Assembly (NCBI GenBank): GCA_029210815.1
Contig: JARGGB010000005.1
Coordinates: 1 to 64,000, forward strand
Reading direction: 5' to 3'
Length of the DNA: 64,000 nt
DNA from: Candidatus Brevefilum sp.
GTDB lineage: Bacteria; Chloroflexota; Anaerolineae; Anaerolineales; Anaerolineaceae
Part shown: piece after piece, positions 1-10,000 of the stretch
Layout of the letters: each line of letters starts with the position of its first letter
Position numbering within the stretch: the first letter of the stretch is position 1
The notes under the pieces: model-generated
What the model was told of the DNA's origin: nothing
The model's input: the letters and a program-made list of their open reading frames with translations, nothing else
Databases searched by the model: none
Program-made: the position numbers and the translations under genes

Positions 1-1
1 T

Positions 2-415
2 CGCTATCTCTGGCTCAAAAATCCAACCCGGTTGACCTCTAAACAAAAGCAAACCATGGACGATTTATCCACACATAATCTAAAAACAGCAAAAGCTTAT
101 CAGATGCGCCTGACCTTTCAAGAATTCTTTACGGTACCGGACCGTCAATCGGGTGAAGCGTTTCTTCAGCGCTGGTATACCTGGGTATCGCACAGTCAAT
201 TGGAGCCCATCATCGAGGCTGCTGAAACAATAAAAAAACATTGGGAGGGGATTCTCAATTGGCTAGATAGCCACATCTCTACGGGTATTCTTGAGGGTTT
301 CAATAGTCTTATCCAGGCGGCTAAAGCTCGGGCGCGTGGTTACCGTACCAACCGCAATTTGATCACTATGGCTTACCTTATCGCCGGAAATCTCGATTAT
401 GGCTTACCCACATAA
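2..415 (+). CDS. ISL3-family transposase, C-terminal part (5' end outside window)
   Basis: The reading frame is open from the first bases of the window and ends at TAA 413-415. The visible 137 residues look like the C-terminal third of an ISL3-family (DDE_Tnp_ISL3) transposase: an N-terminal stretch reading RYLWLKNP, a helical linker, and the family-typical end with GILEGFNSLIQAAKARARGY followed by a short hydrophobic tail. The conserved E of the EGFN segment is the expected last catalytic acid of the DDE triad. The start lies upstream of base 1, so whether the gene is intact cannot be judged. It is directly followed by a fragment of an unrelated transposase, so this is probably an IS-on-IS junction. 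Family call is good; activity is unknown. Confidence 0.8.
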   Translation, partial: RYLWLKNPTRLTSKQKQTMDDLSTHNLKTAKAYQMRLTFQEFFTVPDRQSGEAFLQRWYTWVSHSQLEPIIEAAETIKKHWEGILNWLDSHISTGILEGFNSLIQAAKARARGYRTNRNLITMAYLIAGNLDYGLPT

Positions 416-420
416 AACAG

Positions 421-834
421 CGAGGAACCGCAAAAAGGATGCGTCAATTTATTCAGTATCTGGTCAAAAACCAGGATGGTCTCTTGGATCCAGACTGTCG
501 GGCACACCTGCAACCAGGTGTTCACCGGCTGGGAGCGATTGAAGGGAATGTGGATAAATTGGTTGTCAGACGGCTCAAAGGTCGAGGAAGGAGCTGGAGC
601 TTGGATGGGGCTAAAGCCATGTTAGCCGTTTGCCGTCATAAGGATAAATTGAAGCAAAGCGCCTTCAAACCTTTTGAAAAGTCTCCTGCAAAAAAGCATA
701 GGAAAGACAAGGTAGCTAAGGATGATCATGGTGAATGGTTGCAAGCTGGTGTCCCATCGCTTTATTCTTCGCACCAAAATCGGCCATGGGCAAGAATATT
801 GCGGGATAGAATACATCCATCGGAAGTTCTCTGA
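421..834 (+). pseudogene. ISLre2/UPF0236-family transposase remnant (C-terminal end)
   Basis: An open frame running through ATG 439 to TGA 832-834 encodes the last ~135 residues of an ISLre2-type (UPF0236) transposase. The recognisable block is GAIEGNVDKLVVRRLKGRG followed by SWSLDGAKAM, which is the conserved C-terminal signature of the family. Full-length members are roughly 400-500 residues, and the N-terminal and catalytic parts are missing here. The frame starts within 25 bases of the end of the ISL3-type gene, so the ISL3 element probably cut into it, or both are pieces of an old insertion hot spot. Nothing suggests that it is expressed. Confidence 0.75.
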
Positions 835-871
835 TTTGTTTAAATATGCAATTCCTTGACAGAAACTTAAG

Positions 872-900
872 TAGACTTAATCTTGGCTTTAAGGTACAAT
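872..900 (+). promoter_or_regulatory. Candidate sigma-70 promoter for the giant surface protein
   Basis: A -35-like TAGACT at 872-877 and a -10-like TACAAT at 895-900 are separated by exactly 17 bases. They sit in an AT-rich stretch between the transposase remnant and the first large gene. Transcription would begin near 907 and give a leader of about 180 bases. I recognised no riboswitch in that leader. A TTGACA also occurs at 856-861 but has no good partner at 16-18 bases. The prediction rests on consensus match only. Confidence 0.35.
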
Positions 901-1089
901 TTTCAAAGTGAAAAGTTTGGCTACTTATTGTTTATTAGAATGGTAATAAAGTGAATTATTTTTCCGTTTAAATTTTCGACAATTCATACCTGATCAAAGG
1001 AACCCTTTTCCAAATGTATTGCGCTCATCCAGCACAGTCGGCACCAGGCATACCAGGGGTAAGGGGAAAAATTCTTGAGGAGAAATAAG

Positions 1090-4000
1090 ATGAAACGTTT
1101 TCTGACTTACGTATTAACCATTGTTGTAGGGCTTTCTTTATTCTTTTTCAATGCTGGCCTGGTTGAAACTGTATCAGCCCGAGAATTACCAACGCGCGTT
1201 GTTGGTAAACATACAATGCCGGCGGTCGCCTCTGAACAGTCTTCACTTGAGGATCTCGTCGGGGCGTACGATATTCCTGGAGATGCCTCTGAAAAGGTAT
1301 CAGACGCGATATTAACGGCTGGGACTGTTGAGAAAGCAACTGCTGCTAACCTCCTATCAACGTTTACTTTTACCCCGATTGCTGACACGTATTTAAGGCA
1401 AGACGCGGCCACTACAAATTATGGTGGTGCCGTAGTATTGCAGGTGGAACCCGAAAGTACTAAACTCAAACGCACCTTGTTGAAGTTCGATTTGAGCAGT
1501 CTGGCAGCAGGTTTAGTGGTTGATTCGGCTACCTTAATCCTTGAAAAAACAGTCGGAGACGATACCCTTTATGACGTCGGTGTGTATAAAATGCTTAATA
1601 CAACACCTGCACAGTCATGGGCAGAAATGACGGCGACGTGGAATACCTATAATGGAACGACGGGTTGGACTGGCGTGGGCGCTGAGGGAGATTATGATAC
1701 AACCCCGGGCGCAACAACCTCTGTCAGCGTTGAAGGTACCTATACCTGGGATGTGACAACAATTGCCCAATCCTGGGTGAGTGGAACTTCACCAAATAAT
1801 GGCATACTGCTCAAAGGTATCACTGAACAAAAAGGCGGTCAACCATTATTTCAATTCAGCAGCAAGGAAGGAACCGTTTCCCCTCAATTAATTCTTGAGG
1901 TTTCCCAGGCGTCAGGGGCAGATCTTCAGGTAACCAAAACTGTTGATGACCTGGTCCCATTTGTGGATCAGGCGATCACCTACACTGTCGTTGTATTGAA
2001 TAACGGTCCAGATACTGCTAATAATATCAAAGTATCTGACCAGCTTCAAACGGGCCTGACGTATGTTTCCAGCACGGTTTCACAAGGCACTTACACTAAT
2101 ACAACGGGCATCTGGGACGTCGGCAATCTTGCTGCCGCCGGTGAAGCAACGCTTACCATCACAGCAACCGTGAATAGTGACGTAACACCGCTAACTGTCA
2201 TACCAAATACTGCCAGTATTCTTGCAGTGGATGAGGTAGACCTGCTCCCTGATAATGACACAGACAGCGTCGATATCACTGTGGGTCCAATTGGGTCTTC
2301 CAATTTAATCGTGACCAAAGTTGTCAATGATAATACGCCTGATGAAGGACAAACCATCACCTACACAGTCAATGTGAAAAATGATGCTGGTTCAACCGAT
2401 CCAGCTACCAGCGTCGTCATCGAAGATCTCCTCCCGTCTGGGGTTACATTTGTGTCATATACCGCCGCAGCAGGCACTTACGATCACACCACAGGATTGT
2501 GGCAGGTTGGGACCATCGCCATAAATCAAAACTTTAATCTTGTTATCACTGCCACGGTGAACAGCAGCACAGCTGCCACACAAATTGTCAACACCGCCAG
2601 TGTAAAGTCAATGGATCAGGCAGACCCAGTCCCCGGCAATGATTCAGCCTCGGTCTCAGTCACGGTTAATGGTGCTGACCTTGCCGTGACAAAAACTGTC
2701 GATAACCCCACGCCAATTGTTGGAGCCTCAATTACCTATACCGTCGTTGTTAAGAATAATGGCCCTTTGAAGGCGAATAACATTACCATCACCGACCTGC
2801 TGCCCGAAGGTGTGACCTATGTTTCCAGTACGATTTCACAAGGGACGGCTTACAACCCAGTCACTGGCGATTGGTTTGTCAACGATCTGAACGCTTTAGC
2901 CAGCGCCACACTGACAATCACGGCAACTGTGGACTACGGTTCAGAGACAACCATCACAAACACAGCCAGTGTGACCAGTGTCGTGGAGAAAGATTCAATC
3001 ACAGGCAATAACGCTGCCAGCGTTGATATCACCCTGACCGAGACTGACCTGAGCGTCACTAAAACGGCGGACCCATCGGTTGTGAATGAAGGAGACACAC
3101 TCACTTACACGGTGACCGTCTCCAACCTTGGGCCGAATAATGCCACATTGATATCAATCTATGATATGCTTCCAGCAGGTGTAACTTATGTCTCATCAAG
3201 CAGTTCTCAAGGGACGTATGACCCTGTCACGGGTTTATGGGAGCCCCTTACCCTAGCAAATGGCGAAAATACAAATCTCACAATAACCACCTCCGTTGAC
3301 ACCGGTACAGCGACCCAAACAATCACAAACGCAGCCTCAATTTCATATGCGGGACAAGTGGACTCCGTGACAGCGAACAATGTTGGCGAAGCTTCCGTCC
3401 AGGTTCGAGGTGCTGATCTTTCTATTGTAAAAACAGTCAACAACGCTTTTCCTGTACAGGGTGAAAATGTGATTTTTACACTGACCCTCACCAACAACGG
3501 GCCAGATGAGGCAACAAATATTGATGTCAAAGATGAACTTTCTTATGTCCTTGATTTTTTATTCTATACTACCAGCCAGGGAACCTATGATCCGGAAACA
3601 AGCATTTGGACTGTTGGTAATTTAGCCAACGGCAGCACTGCCACCCTGGAAATTGTTACCACCCTGGCAGAAGGGATTACTTTTGAAAACAGTGCGATTG
3701 TTTTGCATTCCGATCAGCCGGATTCAGCAACTGCAAACAATTTTTCAACGGTAACCCTGTCAGGCTCACAATATTTTAGCGCTGGTGCCTGTGTCATTGA
3801 TATGGGCATACCTACAACTGCAGCAGGACTTAAACCTTATGGTTTGATTTATGACCTCGTGATGAATTACCAGGTTCCAATTTACTGGTCCATCGATCCT
3901 GGAAAAGCCCAGGATGGGGTGGACTTCAGTGTTGATGGTAAGGATTATGCGGGCGGGCCGTTTATCATACCTGCGGAGTGGGTGTCCATTGCCCAACCTG

Positions 4001-7000
4001 CACTGGATGAATGGGCGCTAAAAGGTGTTGTCATCGATTGCGGGTTGTCAGCTTTCACAGCGCCTATTTATGACACAGTCTCAAGCATCCCAAATTCCGT
4101 CTTAGACAGGCAAAATGGTTCCATTGCGGCTAGCGCCTTTTTTACACCGGCAGAAATTCCAACCACTGCATATAAAATTGGCACTCCCGATGACCTTGTC
4201 AATTGTGACGATATTTATGTCATGCCGCATGCTGACCCTCAAAATTGGTCTGATAGCACAAAAACAATCTTCGAGAATTTCATCATGGATGGGGGGGCAT
4301 TATGGGCAGCATGCCATGCGGTCAGCGCTTTGGAAGCACCAAATTACGCCGGCATGAACTTCCTGAGTGACCCGGGCTTGTTGGATTGGAATCAACACGC
4401 TGATGCATCACACATTTTCCCGTATTTATATGATCCTGAATCGTTTGATGACCCCTTGATGCAGTTTATTGGAAATATCGAAGGTGCTCTCAATTCTGGC
4501 TCTGAGCAAATCTACATGCCCGTCAAAGGCGGCATCTGGCGGCCAACCACGACCGTGGCGGTTTGGGATCCCAATCAAGCTGATGTGCTTGCCGGCACAT
4601 TAACCGATGGCGAGGCAGCTTTAGTTGCTTATGGCCGCGCCTATGGCAACCCGGATTACGGCATGGTCATGTATGTCGCCTCTCACAACTTCCAGGATGG
4701 TTCGGTAGCAGAAAATACGGCTGCCGCTCGAACGATCGGGAACCTTCTTCTCCTTGCTGGCATTGAAAACAGACCGCAAATAAGAGCGGAAATTCCGGAT
4801 TATGTTTTCGCCGGGGAGACGGCTTACCTGACGGCAGAGATTTCAGGGGGGACGCCGCCTTATTCTTATGAGTGGACGAGTTCATGCGGCGGCACTTTTG
4901 AGGATGCCACTGCTGCAACGACCACCTTTACAGCACCCATCGTGACAGAAGAAACCGCCTGCATCATCCGTCTTGTTGCGCAGGACGCTTGTAACAGATT
5001 TAACTATTATGGTAACCCTGTCATCATTCGCGGTGCGAGAGGCCTTGAGGTCAGCAAATCAGTAACACCAGAAAAAGCAACCGGCGGCGACCTGGTGACC
5101 TACACTATCATTCCGGAATATACGGGTACCTTGGGATTATCAGACCTTGTGATCTCTGACCCCATCCCTGAACATACATCCTATGTAGGATGTACTGGGG
5201 ATTGTGTCTATGACTCTGTTTCGGATACAGTCACCTGGAACATCGGCAGCAATTTGCCAGGTACAGACGGCATTGTGGTGGGAAACCCCACAGCCTCTGG
5301 CACGGAAACGAAATTAGCTTCTGCAGACACTTATATTAAGAAGGATAAACCTCTTGAAAACAGAGGAACAGACACCACTTTATTAATAAATCCATCCACA
5401 ACGGCAACAAAACACACATTACTCCAGTTCCCACTATCTGGAATCCCGTCCGGGGCAACAATCACAAATGCAACGATGTATGTTAATGTTACAATAGCAA
5501 AAGATAACACAGCAACGGTCTATCCCCTGATCTCCTCCTGGACGGAAACTACCGCGGTTTGGGGAACCGGCTGGGCGGCTACGTCCTTCACTACCGCTGA
5601 TTATGATACAACAACCTCCTATGGAACGATTTTGAATTCCACAACAAGTTGGAAGTCCGTTAATGTGACCGATTTAGTGGACCGCTGGATCAATCAAGGC
5701 TTGACAAATAATGGCGTGGTCCTGATTGCCGGGGGCACAGTTGAAGCTGATGCGAAATATTTCAGCAGGGAAGCAAGTGCTGATCTAAATGATCCATACC
5801 TTAAGATTGATTGGGTGCTGCCGGCCACCACAGGCAGCAGGGTCAGCCTGACTCCAGAACCCTTATATGTGTCAGAAAACGGGCTGGTTACGGTGACCAT
5901 GGATGTGAATTTGTCCTATAACGCAACGCCTGTGGATATTACCCCACCAGCAGATTTGACCATTAACGGTGGTGTGTCGGCTGTTCTGGTTAGCGGTCCT
6001 GAACCTGCCAGTGATACAATTTCATCTGGCGGTGGCACGGTTAGTTTTACCTATGTATATGATGTATCAGCAGGAGAATTGCCGAGCTCTCTAACGTTCT
6101 CTGGGACACCGACTACCACAGCCAGTGATGTATCCTTTGTTGAAGGAGAATCTAAAAATGTTCTTGTTGTGCCAGTGTTGACGTTTCAGGTCAGAGTGGA
6201 TGACCCTTTGGATGCAACGGTAAACCAGATCACAAATACAGTTTCAGCCTGTGACTCGCTTGCATTTGCAGACCCCAACTGTCGCTATGATGATGCGGTT
6301 ATTTCGACCTATTCCGCTGGCGCTTCAATTGGTGACTCAATTTGGTTAGATGAGGACAGTGATGGTGTGCAGGATGCCGGTGAATCGGGCATTGCCAATG
6401 TTGAGGTGCTCGCCACCTGGTACGGCCCGGATGGTGTAGCTGGCGGTGGCGATGATGTCACATATTCCACCTGGACGGACAGCAACGGGGAGTATCTGTT
6501 TACAGACTTACCAGCAGGCAATTACAGCATCGCTGTGAACACAGATACTCTTGCAGATGGCTTGGAAGCCAACCCAACTTACGATAGTGACGGAATTGCG
6601 ACGGCGAATACCACAAAGTTGACTGTGACAGCTGGTGAAGAAAGCGATGTGGCTGACTTTGGCTACAACTGGTCCGCCACATCGGATGTGACAGGCGGTA
6701 CTGGTCTTGGCGCAATCGGCGACAGCTTGTGGATTGATGCTGATGGCGACGGTATTCAGGACCCGGGGGAACCCGGCCTGGGTGGCGTCACCGTGACCTT
6801 GTATACCGATCCTGATGGTGATGGCATCTACGATACGCCCTATGCAACAACGGTAACCGCGGCAGATGGCAGCTATATTTTTGACAATCTTCCTGCTGGC
6901 GCCTATGTTGTTCAAGTTACGCCGCCTGATGGCTATACACCCACTGGCGATCCGGATGGGACGTTTGACAATCAGTCCAACCCAATCCCGCTGGCGCCAG

Positions 7001-10000
7001 GGGATGTGGTCGTCGGCATGGATTTTGGCTACCAGCCAAATGCAGGTGTTGGCGCGACCATCGGTGACAGCATTTGGTTAGATGCGGATACGGATGGATT
7101 CCACGACGCAGGAGAACCACCAATTTCAGGTGTCACGGTGAGCCTGATTGAAGACACCAATGGCAACGGGGTTTGGGATCCGGGGGAACCCATCATTTCT
7201 TCCACTGTCACAGATGCAAATGGTACTTATTCATTCGACGGCGTTCCTGTTGGCGGTGATTACCTCGTTTGGGTCAATGATACAAACGGTGTCTTGAGTG
7301 ATTTGGCGCCCACTTATGATTCCGATGAAATAGCTACAGCAAATATCAGTGCTGTGACAGACTTAACTGCATTGGGCGACGACAGCCAGGATTTTGGGTA
7401 TGCGCCCCCAGCACAAATTGATGAAAACAGCTCAATATCTTCTACCATTTGGTTTGACACAAATGGTGATGGGGTTCAAAACATTGATGAGATTGGCATC
7501 CCGGGTGTTTTGGTAACCCTGACGGATGGTGAAAAAACCTGGACGACCTACACGGACGCAAATGGTGATTACTTCTTTGGCGATCTTCCCGCCGGTGACT
7601 ACACCGTGACGGTTGATCCATCTAATTTTGAACCCGGTGGTATCTTAGAAACACTTTTAACCACCTATGACTCTGATGGTGGATTTGATAATACTTCAGA
7701 GGTCACACTGCTGACCAATGACTCTGCCGATATTAATCAGGATTTTGGTTATACCGGTACAGATCCCCTGTTGAACAGCCTGAGTTCATCGGTTTATGTT
7801 GATGCAGATGGGGATGGCAGACGTGACTCTAAAGAACCTGGTATTGAAGGCATTGTTGTTGAATTGCTTTGGTATGGACCGGATGGTGTTCCTGGCGGTG
7901 ATGATGATGTGATTTACACAACCATCACAGGGCCAGATGGAAACTATAGTTTTGAGAATCTTCCCGACGGTTTGTTTGATATATACATTGATGTCGAGGC
8001 ATACAGCAAACCAGGCGGGCTGCTGGAAGGTTTGAACCCCACAGATGTCGGATTAGATGCAGCAGCAACCATTGATTTAGATTCAGATAATTTGATTCCC
8101 TCTGGAATAACAACCACAACCGTACCCTTTGGCTTCTCACCCTCTGATGGTTTTGGAGACGAAGGAGTCATTGGCGATGTCATTTACATTGACCTGGATG
8201 GGGATGGGATGCCCGATTCAGGGGAAGGTATTCCCGGGGTTCTGGTAACCCTGACAGATGGTACGGATACCTGGACAACCTACACCGATGCAAACGGCAA
8301 TTACATCTTTGGAGACCTCCCTGCCGGCGTTTATACTGTGACGGTTGACCCGACAAACTTCGGTCTTGGAGGGGTATTAGAGGGATTGACAAATGCTTAT
8401 GACCCGGATGGGGGTGGGGATAATACATCCTCAGTAACGCTGATTTCCAATCTGGCTGTTAATCTTGATCAGGATTTTGGATATACCGGAACAAATAGCA
8501 ACCTGAACAGTGTTACCTCAACAGTATTTGTAGACATTGATGGCGATGGTATCCAGGATACAGGCGAAGAAGGCATTAAAGGTGTGGTTGTTGAATTAAC
8601 CTGGTATGGTCCTGATGGCGTCCCTGGGGGGGGGGATGATGTCATCTATACAACCCTGACTGACGCGAACGGGGATTATACCTTTGATTATTTACCTGAT
8701 GGGTATTACAGTATTACAACGGATCTGGATGCAAATACAGATCCTGGTGGTGTTCTTGAAGGTTTATATCCCACAGATCCGGGATTGGATCGAACAGGAA
8801 CATTCTCACTTGACCCAGATAACTCATCTGGGGTAGGCGTGACAGAAACTGATCAGAGCATGGGAAATTCACCAAGTTCTAAATTACTCAATACTGGATT
8901 AATCGGAGACTCCATTTTCCTCGACCTGGACGGTGATGGCATTCAAAGTCCCGATGAAGGGTTGGAAGGTGTAGTTGTAGAACTTTACGACAGCACTGGC
9001 ACGATTTTACTGGCGACAACCACAACCAACGAAAACGGTAACTACTATTTTGGTGGTCTGGGTATTGATAGCACCTACATTGTTAAAGTAGATACCACCA
9101 CCTTACCTAACGGCGGCATCGGACTTACGAACACCGTAGATCCCGATTTGGGTGCTGATAGCACATCACAATTTACGATTACCGCTACAGAATTGATCCA
9201 ATTGGATCAGGATTTTGGTTACCAAGCCACAACCCCGAACACAATTTCAGGCACAATCTGGAAGGATTTAGATGGTGATGGCTTTATGGATGCAACTGAG
9301 GTCGAGGGATTGGCTGGGATAACAATTACCCTGTATGATGAATTTGGAAACATTGTTGCCACAACGACGACAGATGAAAATGGGGATTATAGCTTCCCTG
9401 GTTTGCCCGATGGCACCTACACGGTTGATGTGACGGATGATGCGAATCTCTTGAATGGTTACTGGCATTCAGAGGGTACTGCTGGTGTCGATGGCTACAG
9501 TCAGTCTGATCCATATACAGTGGCTGTTAGCGGTGGTGAGCTTGTTGAAAGTGATTTTGGTTACTACCAAACTCCAGCTTCCGTCGGCAGCTTCGTTTGG
9601 AACGATATAGATGCTGATGGTATCCAGGATACAGGTGAAATGGGCATCGCCAACCTGAAAGTCACCCTGACGATTACTTATCCGAACGGCGATGAGGTTG
9701 TCCTTGTAACATTCACAGATGCCAATGGCGAGTACAGTTTCGATAATCTCCTACTGGATGAAAATTATAACGGTGCCGGTCCCGGTGAACCCACCTTTAC
9801 CCTCACGGCTGAAATCCCTTCAGGTTACTATGTCTCCGAAGCGAATGTCGGCGTAGACGATACTGTTGACTCAGATGGTGCTTGGTCTGAAGCAGGTTCG
9901 ACAGTGACGCTAGCCTCTGGAACACTGGTCATGGGAGTTGAGAACCTCGATGTTGACTTTGGTCTGACAGCCTCACCCACGGCGTTATTCCTGCCCACGA

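Noticed and set aside
1107-9514. Many antisense open frames opposite the giant surface gene
   Set aside because: They are by-products of the repetitive, biased codon use of the sense strand; none has a recognisable domain or ribosome-binding site.
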